From Caldilineaceae bacterium (GTDB lineage Bacteria > Chloroflexota > Anaerolineae > Caldilineales > Caldilineaceae), in the NCBI GenBank assembly GCA_019637685.1, contig JAHBVF010000021.1, positions 1 to 64,000 on the forward strand: DNA of 64,000 bases, given 5' to 3'. The notes under the pieces were generated by a model. It had not been told where the DNA came from. It did not search any database and was given only the letters and a program-made list of their open reading frames with translations. Below, one piece after another: positions 36,938-46,124 of this stretch (position 1 is its first letter; each line of letters starts with the position of its first letter). The position numbers and the translations under genes are program-made.

Positions 36938-38182
36938 TCATTTGCCGCCCACGCCCAACAGTTCCAGCGCCTTTTGCAGTTGTGTATCTGCACCAGCCCC
37001 GATCTGCGCCAGTGTCAGCCCTTTGATCGAATCGGGCGTAAGCAGTTCCGTGCCCACAGCCAGTGGGATCGGCACATCGGGTGTGATGCCCTGTTTGCGA
37101 ATCAGACGGCCATTGGGGGTCAGCCACTCTTTTACACCCAACAACAACTCCGAGCCGTCGTTGAGATCAAAGGGCTGCAAGACCGTGCCCGTGCCAAAAG
37201 TAGTATCGCCCACCACCTGCCCGCGCTGATGATCCTGAATCGCACCGGCAAAAATCTCGGCGGAACTGGCGGTACCCGCGTTGACCAGAACGACCAGTGG
37301 AATGGCAGTGGCCTGGCCGCCGGGCTGCACGGGGAAGGCGACGCGCTGGTTCTGGGCATCGGCTTCCAACAGCACATTGCCATCCGCGAGAAACTGGCTC
37401 GTCACTTTGATCGCCTGATCGAGCAGGCCGCCGGGGTCATTGCGCACATCCACAATCAGACCGGTTGCCCCGGCGCTCTGCGCGCCTTGCAGCGCGGCGG
37501 TCACATCCCGCTCTGCGTTCTGGCTGAACTGGCTGAGGCGGATCAGCGCGATCTGTGTGCCGGGAATCATTGCCCAACGTGCGGCTGGCACATCAATGGT
37601 CTGGCGCACGATTGTAAAATCATAGCTCTTGCTGTCAGCCGGTCGCAGAATCGTCAATGTGACCTGTGTTCCGGCTGGCCCGCGTACCTTTTGTACAATC
37701 GCACTCAATGTCAGTGTGGTTGCATCTTCGCCATCAATCTTCATCAAAATATCGCCAGCCTGGATACCCGCTGCGCTGGCCGGTCCGCCATCAATAGGGG
37801 CGACAATGACCGGCAGACCTTTGCGCACGCCCATTTCAGCGCCGACGCCAGTAAAGCTGCCGCCCATACTGCTGGCCATCTGGCTCTTCTCCTGCGGGGT
37901 CAGGAAGGCGGAATGGCCCGTATCACCCAGCGCGGCCACCATCCCGCGAATAGCACCGTAGGTCAGCGGCCCTGGGTCCAGGGCTGTCCTGTCGACAAAT
38001 TTCTTTTGGACCAGATTCCAAGCCTGCCAAAAAGTGGAGAATTGGGCGGGCTGGTCCGCAGTTCGCACAATACAGGGGTTCAACAAATTGGTGCTGCCCG
38101 AAACAAGACCAGCCCCAAAGGCAAGCCCGATCACCAGACACAGACCCACTGTGATAGCAAACCATTTAAGCAAGCGACGCAT
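36938..38182 (-). CDS. S41-family C-terminal processing protease
   Basis: A 414-residue serine protease with an N-terminal membrane anchor/signal (WFAITVGLCLVIGLAFGAGL). The PDZ domain spans about 115-200 (FTGVGAEMGVR; AGIQAGDILMKIDGED). The catalytic core follows: VNAGTASSAEIFAGAIQD has the nucleophilic Ser (TASSAE), and GDTTFGTGTVLQ is the conserved segment before the catalytic Lys. Such CtpA enzymes trim exported proteins. Monocistronic and convergent with the sigma remnant. Confidence 0.92.
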   Translation of the reverse strand: MRRLLKWFAITVGLCLVIGLAFGAGLVSGSTNLLNPCIVRTADQPAQFSTFWQAWNLVQKKFVDRTALDPGPLTYGAIRGMVAALGDTGHSAFLTPQEKSQMASSMGGSFTGVGAEMGVRKGLPVIVAPIDGGPASAAGIQAGDILMKIDGEDATTLTLSAIVQKVRGPAGTQVTLTILRPADSKSYDFTIVRQTIDVPAARWAMIPGTQIALIRLSQFSQNAERDVTAALQGAQSAGATGLIVDVRNDPGGLLDQAIKVTSQFLADGNVLLEADAQNQRVAFPVQPGGQATAIPLVVLVNAGTASSAEIFAGAIQDHQRGQVVGDTTFGTGTVLQPFDLNDGSELLLGVKEWLTPNGRLIRKQGITPDVPIPLAVGTELLTPDSIKGLTLAQIGAGADTQLQKALELLGVGGK

Positions 38183-38255
38183 CGTTTCTGCTCTCCGTCC
38201 TTTTTGGTCTTTCCCCGTAGCTCTGTAGAAATCACGCCCCTATTGGCCGCGTTGA

Positions 38256-38891
38256 CTACTCCTCCGCCCCGTCAAGCGCCAGCCCAAAGGCCGCCAATTG
38301 GGCGCGGGTGGACTCCGTATCCGTGTGCAAAATGCTGCGAATACCCAGCCCCTGGGCAACCTGCACAAACATCGCCGTATTTTCGATGTAAAGCACCTGC
38401 TGCGCGGACGCGTGGGCGATGTCCAGCGCCAGATGGAACATATCCACATCCGGCTTGCGCAGATGGACGTAACTGGAAGATATGAAAGCGTCCACAAAGC
38501 TGTTCAGCCCAAATTTGCGTATCCGGTAGGTGTTCAGCTCCCGCCCTTCGTTGCTGACGACGACCACGCGCAGGCCGTGCCGGGCTTTGACGCGTTCGAT
38601 CAGATCGAGCATTTCGGGGAAGGGCTGGGACTGTGCGAACATAAATTCCCGAAACTGCTCCGGAGTGAAGGCGCGTTCTGTGTAGAAGACCACCCGCTCC
38701 AGATACTCGGCCAGCGTGAGTTTTCCCTCTTCGTAGGTATCGAAGGTCAGGTGATGCCGTTCTTGCATCTCGGCCACATCCAACTGGAAATGGGCCGCGG
38801 CCCGCCCGCGCGCCAGGCGATCCCAGCCGTTTGTGAGCAGCACGCCCCCAATATCCACAAAGAGTGTCGTAATTGCATTCGTACTTTTCAT
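38256..38891 (-). CDS. HAD-superfamily hydrolase
   Basis: A 211-residue protein. Motif I reads FVDIGGVLL, with the nucleophilic Asp kept and the second Asp replaced by Gly, as in HAD dehalogenase/epoxide-hydrolase-like members. Motif II is VVVSNEG and motif III includes RKPDVDMFHLAL. The ATG at 38891 is preferred to 38906, as GAGG lies 5 nt before it. It is separated from the transaldolase cluster by the pgi relic. Substrate unknown; phosphatase activity would need checking given the motif I change. Confidence 0.82.
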   Translation of the reverse strand: MKSTNAITTLFVDIGGVLLTNGWDRLARGRAAAHFQLDVAEMQERHHLTFDTYEEGKLTLAEYLERVVFYTERAFTPEQFREFMFAQSQPFPEMLDLIERVKARHGLRVVVVSNEGRELNTYRIRKFGLNSFVDAFISSSYVHLRKPDVDMFHLALDIAHASAQQVLYIENTAMFVQVAQGLGIRSILHTDTESTRAQLAAFGLALDGAEE

Positions 38892-38956
38892 TGGGCCTCG
38901 ATTCATTCAGCAGTTCGGCTTCTTGCAGAAGTCCCACCGCGGACACTACTGATTTT

Positions 38957-39139
38957 TCATCCGACGGTAGCGCCGGACGAACGCGTTGGCCGAACTGTCG
39001 TGGCCGAGCGCTGGGCCGGCACTTTTCCCGGCTCGCTGCCCCACTGGTCGAAGGTGTCAATGCCCCAATCCGCGGTCTGGGCAAAGATGCTGTGTCCATA
39101 CAGAGCCATCAGCTTGCCCCGCATCTTCGAGCCGCTTCG
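38957..39139 (-). pseudogene. C-terminal remnant of glucose-6-phosphate isomerase
   Basis: In the minus strand, just after the transaldolase stop but in another frame, the translation reads [19 protein letters not shown] then [16 protein letters not shown]. This is the well-known C-terminal signature of phosphoglucose isomerase (LYEHKIFVQ..., INSFDQWGVELGK). The remaining 450 or so residues are absent. In several Chloroflexota and Cyanobacteria transaldolase is fused to this isomerase, so the relic marks a deletion inside an ancestral tal-pgi gene. Confidence 0.8.
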
Positions 39140-39140
39140 C

Positions 39141-40238
39141 CTATTGATGGGAGGCCGCTTTCTGGTAAGAAGCCGCTTTGACCGCCAGCACGTCCAGCAG
39201 ATTCTCCCAAGACTTGACAAAGGAGGCCGCGCCTTCCGTCTGCAATTGTACGCCCACCGCGTCCACATCGATCCCGGCGCGCGCCAGCCGGGAGAGAACC
39301 TCTTCGCCATCGCCCCCGCCCGGTGAGAGTATGCCGTCCAGTGTGCCGTGCTCGTCAAACGCGTGCAGCGTCGCTTCGGGTATTGTGTTGACTGTGAAGG
39401 GCGAGGCCAGAGCCTGGATGTAGAGATAGTCCGAAGCCTGGGGGTCTTTGGTCCCCGTGCTGGCCCAGAGCAGACGCTGGGCGTGTGCGCCATAATTCGC
39501 CAGCCGCCGCCAGCGATCCGAGTTGAGCAGATCGCAGTAGGCTTTGTAGGTGCGCTTGCCCATGGCAATGCCAAGCTGGTTGCGCAGATCGTCCGGTGTT
39601 TTGCCCGCCACCGCCACATCCCAGCGGCTGATAAAGAGCGAGGCCATCGATTCGACACGGGGGTTCAGGCCGGCTTCGATGCGCCGCTCGATGCCGCGCA
39701 GATAGGCGTTGGCCGTGCCCAGATAGTCTGCACAGGAGAAGAGAAGGGTCACATTGATTGGCACACCGGCAAAGATCGCCTCTTCTACCGCTGGCAGCCC
39801 TTCGGGTGTGCCGGGAATTTTGATAAAGAGATTGGGCCGGTTGGCCTGGGCGTGCAGCGCTTTGGCCGCGGCCAGCGTGCTCTGGGTGTCGTAGGCCAGC
39901 TTGGGCGAGACCTCCAGAGAGACCCAGCCGTCCACGCCGTTGCTGCGCTTGTAGATGGGCAGGAAGAGATCCGCGGCCCGCTGCAAATCCTCGATGGCGA
40001 GTTCAAAAAAGAGTGCTTCGCCGCTTTTGCCCGCCGCCACTTTCTGGGCGATAGCGCTGTCGTAGAGGTCTGATTTGCCAATGGCGCGATCAAAGATCGT
40101 CGGGTTGGAGGTCAGACCAGTCACGGAAAAGTCGTCGATATAGCGCTGCAATGTGCCGCTGTCCAGCAGCCCCCGGGTGATATTGTCCAGCCAGAGGCTC
40201 TGCCCCATGCGGTGGAGAAGTTCAGTGGGTTTTGTCAT
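39141..40238 (-). CDS. tal: Transaldolase
   Basis: A 365-residue (alpha/beta)8 enzyme of the non-oxidative pentose phosphate pathway. [16 protein letters not shown] is the family N-terminal motif, and [12 protein letters not shown] carries the Schiff-base Lys. ATG 40238 follows GAGGAG. The C-terminus ([13 protein letters not shown]) is ragged and ends where the isomerase relic begins, in keeping with truncation of a fusion protein. Follows zwf and gnd on the same strand. Confidence 0.93.
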   Translation of the reverse strand: MTKPTELLHRMGQSLWLDNITRGLLDSGTLQRYIDDFSVTGLTSNPTIFDRAIGKSDLYDSAIAQKVAAGKSGEALFFELAIEDLQRAADLFLPIYKRSNGVDGWVSLEVSPKLAYDTQSTLAAAKALHAQANRPNLFIKIPGTPEGLPAVEEAIFAGVPINVTLLFSCADYLGTANAYLRGIERRIEAGLNPRVESMASLFISRWDVAVAGKTPDDLRNQLGIAMGKRTYKAYCDLLNSDRWRRLANYGAHAQRLLWASTGTKDPQASDYLYIQALASPFTVNTIPEATLHAFDEHGTLDGILSPGGGDGEEVLSRLARAGIDVDAVGVQLQTEGAASFVKSWENLLDVLAVKAASYQKAASHQ

Positions 40239-40275
40239 TTGTCGATCTCCTCGTGTGTTTGTCCTGAAAATAGTC

Positions 40276-40308
40276 ATTGTAGGTCGGACTGACAGTCCGA
40301 CCTACAAT
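40276..40308. repeat. Perfect 15-bp palindrome between zwf and tal
   Basis: Bases 40276-40290 pair exactly with 40294-40308 around GAC. The TGTAGGTCGGACT-type arms look like a dispersed REP element rather than an intrinsic terminator (no T-run). It sits in the pentose-phosphate cluster and could lower tal expression. Confidence 0.6.
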
Positions 40309-40310
40309 CT

Positions 40311-41681
40311 TTAGCCTTTGGCTGGTTTGTGCCAGCCGCCCACAGAAGCGGTCAACTTGCGGGCCTCTTTGGGTCCCCACGTACCCGGCGCATATTCGTG
40401 TACCGGCGTGGCGTCGTCCAGGATTGGCTCGACAATCGACCAGGCGATCTCCACCGCGTCTTCCCGTGCAAAAAGGGTCGCTTCCCCGCGCATGGCATCG
40501 GTGAGCAGCCGTTCGTAGTCGCCCAGCATACTGGGGCCGGGCTGATATTCGGCGGTCAACTCCTGGACACGGGAGGCCAGCCCCTCGCCCGCGGCCTTTA
40601 CCCGGGCGTCCAGGCCGAGCGTAATCGGCGGGGTCAGGCGGAAGCGCACACCGTTGCCCTGGCCGGGCGAAAGTGTAGTGATGGGCGGTGGTTTGAGCGT
40701 CGCCAGAACTTCGGTAGTTGTCACCGGCAGGCTCTTGCCCGTGCGGATGAAGAAAGGCACGCCCGACCAGCGCCAGGAATGTATGTGCAGCCGCACGGCC
40801 GCGTAGGTCTCGACATTGGAATCAGCCTTCACGCCCGGCTCCTTGCGATAGCCAGTAAACTGGCCGCGCACCAGATCCCTGGAATCGAGGGGTTCGATGG
40901 CGCGAAAAACTTTGGCGGTCTCGTCGCGGATGCCTTCCGGGTAGCTGAGAACGGGCGGCTCCATTGCCACATAGGCCACCACTTGCAGCAGGTGGTTCTG
41001 CACCACATCCCGGATCGCGCCGGTCGCGTCGTAGAAGGCGCCCCGGCCCTGGACACCAAAATTCTCGGCCATTGTGATCTGCACGCTCTCCACGTAATTG
41101 CGATTCCAGATCGGCTCCAAAAAGGTGTTGGCGAAGCGAAAGTGCAGGATATTCTGCACCGCGCTCTTGCCCAAAAAGTGATCGATACGGAAGATCGATT
41201 CCTCCGGAAAGATCGAATGGAGTGTCTTGTTCAACGCCTGGGCAGAGGCCAAATTCTGTCCAAAGGGCTTTTCGATCACAACCCGCGCGCCCGCGGCGCA
41301 GCCCGACTCGCCCAGTTGGGCCACGACTGTGCCAAAGAGGCTGGGCGGAATTGCCAGATAGTGGATGGGGTGCTGGGCAGTGTCCAGCATTTTACGCAAA
41401 CGCAGAAATGTGTCCGGATCGGTGTAGTCGCCGTCGATATACTGCAGAAGCTCCATCAATTGGGCGAAAGCGGTTTCGTCCAGTGTGCTGTGTTCGCTGA
41501 TACTCTGGCGCGCCCGGTCGCGCAGTTGCTCAATCCCCCAGTCGGATTTGGCTACGCCGATCACCGGCGCGTCCAGATTGCCCCGTTTGATCATCGCTTG
41601 CAGCGCGGGGAATATCTTTTTATAGGCCAGATCGCCGGTTGCACCGAAAAAGACAAAGGCATCCGATTGGTTGACACGCAT
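40311..41681 (-). CDS. zwf: Glucose-6-phosphate 1-dehydrogenase
   Basis: A 456-residue enzyme making 6-phosphogluconolactone from glucose 6-phosphate with [21 protein letters not shown] is the dinucleotide site; the active-site signature is [12 protein letters not shown]. Length is slightly below the usual 480-500. It follows gnd on the same strand after a short gap (45 bp). No OpcA gene is present, unlike many such clusters. Confidence 0.95.
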   Translation of the reverse strand: MRVNQSDAFVFFGATGDLAYKKIFPALQAMIKRGNLDAPVIGVAKSDWGIEQLRDRARQSISEHSTLDETAFAQLMELLQYIDGDYTDPDTFLRLRKMLDTAQHPIHYLAIPPSLFGTVVAQLGESGCAAGARVVIEKPFGQNLASAQALNKTLHSIFPEESIFRIDHFLGKSAVQNILHFRFANTFLEPIWNRNYVESVQITMAENFGVQGRGAFYDATGAIRDVVQNHLLQVVAYVAMEPPVLSYPEGIRDETAKVFRAIEPLDSRDLVRGQFTGYRKEPGVKADSNVETYAAVRLHIHSWRWSGVPFFIRTGKSLPVTTTEVLATLKPPPITTLSPGQGNGVRFRLTPPITLGLDARVKAAGEGLASRVQELTAEYQPGPSMLGDYERLLTDAMRGEATLFAREDAVEIAWSIVEPILDDATPVHEYAPGTWGPKEARKLTASVGGWHKPAKG

Positions 41682-41726
41682 AAAGCCTCCTCAAAAAAAT
41701 TGTCGCCGGGCACATCCTGACCGCGC

Positions 41727-42743
41727 CTATTTGCTCGGCAGTTCGTGATGACCGCCGAACTGGAAACGCATGGCCGACAGCAGTTTGTCGGCAAAGTCAT
41801 CCTCGCCCCGGGAGGAAAAACGCTGATCCAACGCCGCGCTCAATACGGGCGCGGGCGCACCGGTTTCAATGGACGCCAGAACCGTCCAGCGCCCTTCGCC
41901 CGAATCGGACACACGGCCTGCAAACTGGGCAAGCTGGGGATCGTCCACCAGCGCGGCCGCGGTCAGATCGAGCAGCCAGGAGGCGATGACGCTGCCCCGC
42001 CGCCAAACTTCGGCCACATCGACCAAATTCAGATCGAACTGATAATCTTCCGGGTGGCGCAGGGGTGTGGTTTCGGCATTGACATCCCGGCCCTCGCTGC
42101 CCACATTGGCGTGCTTGAGAATGTTCAGCCCTTCGGCATAGGCGGCCATTACGCCGTATTCGATGCCGTTGTGGACCATTTTGACAAAGTGCCCGGCTCC
42201 GCTTGGCCCGCAGTGCAGATAGCCCTCTTCGGCGCTGCCGCCCAGCTTTTCCCGGCCCGGTGTGCGCTCGATTGTGCCCATGCCGGGGGCCAGTGCTTTG
42301 AAGATCGGGTCCAGGTGTTGCACCACGTCCTGGGGGCCGCCGATCATCATACAGTAGCCCCGTTCCAGCCCCCATACGCCGCCGCTCGTGCCCACATCCA
42401 CGTATTGGATGCCCTTCTCCGCCAACTCCTGGGCACGGCGAATGTCGTCGATGTAATAGGAGTTGCCCCCGTCGATCACACTATCGCCGGGCTGCAAAAG
42501 TGGGGTCAGCTCCGCCAGAGACGCATCGACTGCCGCGGCAGGCACCATCAGCCAGATGGCCCGGGGCGTATCCAAGGCGGCGACAAACTCTGTCAGGGTG
42601 GCGGCTCCAGTCGCGCCCTCCCTGGCCACCGCGGCCACCGCGTCTGCATTGCGATCGTAGACAACACATTCGTGGCCCTTTTGCAGCAGCCGGCGCGCCA
42701 TATTGGCGCCCATTCGTCCTAAACCTATCATTCCAAGTTGCAT
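41727..42743 (-). CDS. gnd: 6-phosphogluconate dehydrogenase, short decarboxylating type
   Basis: A 338-residue enzyme of the short (YqeC/GndA) branch. [13 protein letters not shown] is the NAD(P) motif, then [32 protein letters not shown] and [19 protein letters not shown], the substrate-binding signatures. ATG 42743 is preceded by AGAGGA; a longer frame upstream only crosses repeats. It begins the pentose-phosphate cluster gnd-zwf-tal. Confidence 0.94.
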   Translation of the reverse strand: MQLGMIGLGRMGANMARRLLQKGHECVVYDRNADAVAAVAREGATGAATLTEFVAALDTPRAIWLMVPAAAVDASLAELTPLLQPGDSVIDGGNSYYIDDIRRAQELAEKGIQYVDVGTSGGVWGLERGYCMMIGGPQDVVQHLDPIFKALAPGMGTIERTPGREKLGGSAEEGYLHCGPSGAGHFVKMVHNGIEYGVMAAYAEGLNILKHANVGSEGRDVNAETTPLRHPEDYQFDLNLVDVAEVWRRGSVIASWLLDLTAAALVDDPQLAQFAGRVSDSGEGRWTVLASIETGAPAPVLSAALDQRFSSRGEDDFADKLLSAMRFQFGGHHELPSK

Positions 42744-43127
42744 AGAAAATTCCTCTTGTCTGGCAGCTTGTCGGAGGAGAAGTACAGAACAGAACGCGGA
42801 TTGAGCAGAAAGTACGGAAAAAGCCGGATTTTTCTCGTTTCTATCCGCGGAAATCAGCCCGATCCGCGTCATCCGCGTTCTATTTCCTGACTCCACTGCA
42901 AAAGGTATCTAAACTCACCGCGGGGTCGCGGGGAACGCGGAGGTTCGCGGCGTTTTTCTCCTGAATCTCGCCGCGTTGCCGCCGCGCCCTCTGCGACTCC
43001 GCGGTGAAATTGACCTTTTTGCAGTAGACTCATTTCTTGACTCTCCGACAGCTTGCAGTAGGCGTTTCTATGAGGGGCAAACTTCACGGCGTATGCCCCT
43101 CATAGCCAGAACCCTGAATTTTGGTGG
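42744..43127. other. 384-bp intergenic region upstream of gnd
   Basis: No gene. It holds a run of the CCGCGTCATCCGCGTTCTAT dispersed repeat (42786-42893) and a complete inverted-repeat element (42888-43032). No clear promoter hexamers were found. Confidence 0.6.
42888..43032. mobile_element. MITE-like element with TGACTCCACTGC ends, copy 2
   Basis: A 145-bp element bounded by TGACTCCACTGCAAAAGGT and its mirror, whose complement is TGAGTCTACTGCAAAAAGGT. The interior is GC-rich and self-complementary (ACCGCGG...CCGCGGTG), so the whole can fold into one long hairpin. Non-coding; related to 25982-26116. Confidence 0.7.
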
Positions 43128-43754
43128 TTATGCCCAACGCCGGTGGATGGGGACTGTGGGCAGAGACTCGATTTGATCTTTCGTGAGATTCAGATGCACC
43201 ATTTCTTCCGTCGCCTTCCCCAGAGCAGAAACCGGAATCGTCACATCTTTCTGCCCCCACAGATGACCTTCGCGCATCACCAAATGGGTGATGTGACCAG
43301 ACCCGTCTACGAGGAATTCATCCACCTGGCCGACAGCACCGTCCGTCGCCACCACATGTGTGCCCCGTTTCACGACAATCTCTCCCGGTGGAATTTGCCG
43401 CTCCCGCACGGGCATACGAACTGTCTTTTCCTGTGTGACATAGGGCCAGTAGTAGTAGTTCCCCATCCCATATTCACCAGGCAATACCTGTTCAGGCATC
43501 TTCTCATTGATGAAGTGTGTCTCGATGAACGGGTCCATCTTCTGCAGATCAGCCTTGCTGCAATCCAGGGTAATCGAATCGGCTGTGGTGGCGGATACGA
43601 TTCTAATCGGCACAATATATTCCGTGTGATGTAACCCATCTGTTCGCACCACCAGATGGGTGATCTGGTCAAGCACGGGGTTTATCAGGATACACGCAGA
43701 ATGCCCGCAGACACCGTCTGTGCAACGTACTTGTGCTTTTGCAGGAATCTCCAT
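43128..43754 (-). CDS. PRC-barrel-like double-domain protein
   Basis: A 208-residue soluble protein made of two similar beta units. Each has a DG.(V/C)G...-to-HLV(V/M)R(T/E)G pattern (residues 10-40, VRCTDGVCGH then ITHLVVRTDG; and 125-165, VVATDGAVGQVDEFLVDGSG then ITHLVMREG). This fits a PRC-barrel repeat, a fold of photosynthetic-reaction-centre H subunits and RNA-processing proteins. ATG 43754 follows AAGGAG. It is 117 bp behind the stress-type membrane protein and probably shares its promoter. Confidence 0.72.
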   Translation of the reverse strand: MEIPAKAQVRCTDGVCGHSACILINPVLDQITHLVVRTDGLHHTEYIVPIRIVSATTADSITLDCSKADLQKMDPFIETHFINEKMPEQVLPGEYGMGNYYYWPYVTQEKTVRMPVRERQIPPGEIVVKRGTHVVATDGAVGQVDEFLVDGSGHITHLVMREGHLWGQKDVTIPVSALGKATEEMVHLNLTKDQIESLPTVPIHRRWA

Positions 43755-43870
43755 AGTAGAATCTCCTTGAACTTCGATACTGTATGACACGAAACTGCAC
43801 AACCCCAGGCCCTACGGATACATCCTCCCGTGGCCGTGCAGACAGAAAAAATGCTCTCTGAGGACGCTAT

Positions 43871-44392
43871 TTACGCGGCCGTGTCGGCGTGGAGGGTCAC
43901 TGTGGTGGCCGCGCTGCCCTGCAGGATGCGCTTGGCAAGGGCCATTTCGTCCGCGTTGCCGTTGGTCATCAGCAGATATTTGCCGCCCTTCAGATGCTCC
44001 TCATATTTGAGGATGTGTTGCCTGGACACGCCCCAGCCAATCAGCGATCCCAAAATTCCACTGCCCGCAGCGCCCACAACCGCCCCTTCCATTGCCCCCA
44101 ACAAAATGGCGGAAAAGGAGCCAGCCACGAGCAGCGGGCCAAAGCCCGGAACCCAGATAAACGCCGCACCGACCAGCAGGCCGAAAAGACCGCCGACCCA
44201 GGCTCCGGTGCCCGCACTGGCCTTGGCCACATCACCGGCTGTCACGTAGCCGTGTACAACCTTCTCGCTCTGCATGTCCTGGCCCACGATGGATATTTGC
44301 GTGATTGGGAAATCGCCTTTGCCCAGCAGGGCCACGGCATCTTCCGCTTCCGACAATGTATTGTAGACGCCGATAACGCTCTGTTCTGACAT
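43871..44392 (-). CDS. General-stress-type membrane protein (DUF1269/YflT-like), paralogue 1
   Basis: A 173-residue protein. The N-terminal part (VIGVYNTLSEAEDAVALL...ISIVGQDMQ) is the YflT-like fold. Residues 60-125 are Gly/Ala-rich and contain two membrane-compatible stretches (GLFGLLVGAAFIWVPG; GPLLVAGSFSAILLGAMEG). The C-terminus (GKYLLMTNGNADE) returns to an alpha/beta unit. It is paralogous to the gene at 56476-56994. A consensus promoter and an 11-bp-period operator lie upstream. Confidence 0.8.
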   Translation of the reverse strand: MSEQSVIGVYNTLSEAEDAVALLGKGDFPITQISIVGQDMQSEKVVHGYVTAGDVAKASAGTGAWVGGLFGLLVGAAFIWVPGFGPLLVAGSFSAILLGAMEGAVVGAAGSGILGSLIGWGVSRQHILKYEEHLKGGKYLLMTNGNADEMALAKRILQGSAATTVTLHADTAA

Positions 44393-44411
44393 GTCAAACT
44401 CCTCTTCTGTC

Positions 44412-44440
44412 TATCTATTTTGGATCAGCCTTCCTGTCAA
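44412..44440 (-). promoter_or_regulatory. Sigma-70 promoter of the stress-type membrane protein gene
   Basis: On the minus strand TTGACA (44440-44435), 17-bp spacer, TAGATA (44417-44412), ending 20 bp before the ATG at 44392. It lies directly downstream of the four-unit operator. Confidence 0.7.
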
Positions 44441-44462
44441 GTATGCGCGGAAAATGCGCGAT

Positions 44463-44506
44463 TGCCTTTAGCCCCGCCTTAGCCCCAAGTGAAGTCAATA
44501 TTAAGC
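44463..44506 (-). promoter_or_regulatory. Four 11-bp direct repeats, predicted OmpR/PhoB-type operator, site 1
   Basis: On the minus strand, four consecutive 11-mers: GCTTAATATTG, ACTTCACTTGG, GGCTAAGGCGG and GGCTAAAGGCA. The pattern GSYTAA-N5 repeats at one DNA turn, as in Pho-box-like sites. The array ends 22 bp before the -35 hexamer. A matching array is at 57831-57874. Confidence 0.6.
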
Positions 44507-44583
44507 AGGCGCGCCAAGTCCAGCCGCGGATGGACAAACAGGCGCGCGCCGGGACAGGAGAACCCAGAGGTTTCCCTTTGGTG

Positions 44584-44665
44584 TAACTATGCAGTCGCTG
44601 GGTGCGATGCACTCGTCATGCAATGTCTGCACCAGAATATACTCCTGGCGAGTACACCGCACTTG
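44584..44665. repeat. Dispersed GGTGCGATGCACTCG repeat, copy 2
   Basis: GGGTGCGATGCACTCG on one side and GGCGAGTACACCGCAC on the other form imperfect inverted arms around AATATACT. It is closely similar to 63538-63625 and more distantly to 1140-1183. Confidence 0.5.
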
Positions 44666-44683
44666 AATAGCAACGGGATACGT

Positions 44684-46093
44684 CTATGGGGCTGGCTGCC
44701 GACTGCGCGACTCCAGAAAAGCGACCAGATCGTCCACTTCGGTCGGCGTCAGCGTGTCGGCAAAGGCGGGCATCAAATTGCCACCGCCGAGGATGCGAAC
44801 AGTCAATTGGTTGTGGGAGAGACGCTCCCCCACAGCGGAGAGGTCCGGGCCGCGCTCACCCCCCTGCCCGTCGATTTGATGACAATACTGGCAGCCCTTG
44901 TCGTAAAAAAGCTGTGCGCCCTGGGCAACCGGTCCACTGATAGCCCCGACCGACGCCTGGGTCAGTGGCTGGGTGCTAAAATCCGGCGACCAGGGCGACC
45001 GGGAACCCAACACCCAGAGCGGCGCAATCGTCACCAGCACCGCCAGCACAATGGCAATCGCCCAGGGCCGGCGCAGGGGATGGCGCTCCCCCCGGTTGGA
45101 GAGCAGGGGCAGCAAAATCAGCGCCGCGCCGATCACAACCGGCCCAAGCACAATCACATAGGTTTCAATCCAGCCGGGCAACAGGGCCAGCGCGGCAAAG
45201 AGCCAGAGGAAATACCAATCGGGCCGGGGCGACGCGTTGAGATTGGTGGGGTCTGGCGGCGCGCCCAGCGGGGCCGGACCGATCAGCCAGGCCAGCAGAA
45301 AGATGACAAGGATCACGACAATACCAAACAGCACATCCCGCCAGGCCGCGTCCGGCCAGAAGGGCACGCCCTCCCGTTTGAGCAGGTCGTGATACCAGGA
45401 ACGATAGGTTTTCGGATTCACCGGTTGACCCATTTGGGGCGGCTCAGAGATGCCGTTGCGCAGGACCAGGCCGATATGGATGGCGATAAAGACAAAAATA
45501 ATGGCAGGGATGAAGAAGACGTGAAAACTGAAAAAGCGGCTCAATGTGGACGCGCCGACAGTCCCGCCGCCCAGAATAAATTGGGCCAATTGGGTCCCCA
45601 CCCCTGGCATACGGCCCGCCATGCCCGTGGCAATAAATATCGACCAGAGACCGTCCTGATCCCAGCGCAACAGTTGGCCTGTGAAACCCATTGCCAGGGT
45701 CACAGCAAAGAGGACGACGCCGGACAGCCAGTTGACCTCCCTGGGAAATTTGTAGGCGGCGTAGAGATAGGTGCGGATCATATGAATGCCCATCAGGACA
45801 ATCATCGCCGACGCGCCGAAGTTGTGCAGCCCCCGCAACAGATTGCCAAAGGGGGCCTGGTTGGTGATGAAAAGCAGGCTCTCGTAGGCCCCGTTGGTGG
45901 AGGGCACATAGGCACTGGCCAGGGCGATGCCTGTGACCACCTGCAACAAAAAGGCAAAGAGGGTGGCGCTGCCAAAGACATAGGCCCAAGTGGAGCCGCG
46001 GGGCACAGGATGGCTGGCAATCGGCCCGATCAATTCCGAGAGACCCGTGCGGTCGTCCAACCAGCCCCAAATGCTGCGCAGAATACCCGTCAT
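44684..46093 (-). CDS. Cytochrome b fused to a C-terminal cytochrome c domain
   Basis: A 469-residue membrane protein of a bc-type complex. The haem-ligating His pairs occur in RGLHNFGASAMIVLMGIHMI and SFHVFFIPAIIFVFIAIH, and the family GPAPLGAPPDPT motif is present. After the last membrane segments (about residue 385) comes a mono-haem cytochrome c with GCQYCH and a distal Met (NLMPAFAD). Such fusions replace a separate cytochrome c1. ATG 46093 follows GGAGG. It directly follows the Rieske gene and closes the respiratory operon. Confidence 0.9.
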   Translation of the reverse strand: MTGILRSIWGWLDDRTGLSELIGPIASHPVPRGSTWAYVFGSATLFAFLLQVVTGIALASAYVPSTNGAYESLLFITNQAPFGNLLRGLHNFGASAMIVLMGIHMIRTYLYAAYKFPREVNWLSGVVLFAVTLAMGFTGQLLRWDQDGLWSIFIATGMAGRMPGVGTQLAQFILGGGTVGASTLSRFFSFHVFFIPAIIFVFIAIHIGLVLRNGISEPPQMGQPVNPKTYRSWYHDLLKREGVPFWPDAAWRDVLFGIVVILVIFLLAWLIGPAPLGAPPDPTNLNASPRPDWYFLWLFAALALLPGWIETYVIVLGPVVIGAALILLPLLSNRGERHPLRRPWAIAIVLAVLVTIAPLWVLGSRSPWSPDFSTQPLTQASVGAISGPVAQGAQLFYDKGCQYCHQIDGQGGERGPDLSAVGERLSHNQLTVRILGGGNLMPAFADTLTPTEVDDLVAFLESRSRQPAP

Positions 46094-46124
46094 CAAACTT
46101 CCTCCCCCGCGGCTAAATCCCGGA

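Larger units (their letters stand above)
44393..44683. other. Promoter region and dispersed repeat between divergent-looking blocks
   Basis: A 291-bp gap, with the promoter and operator of the stress-type gene (44412-44506) and a repeat of the GGTGCGATGCACTCG family (44584-44665). No gene seen. Confidence 0.6.

Noticed and set aside
40276..40308. Intrinsic terminator between zwf and tal
   Set aside because: A perfect stem but no T-tract on the transcribed strand, and the arms look like a dispersed REP. Recorded as a repeat.
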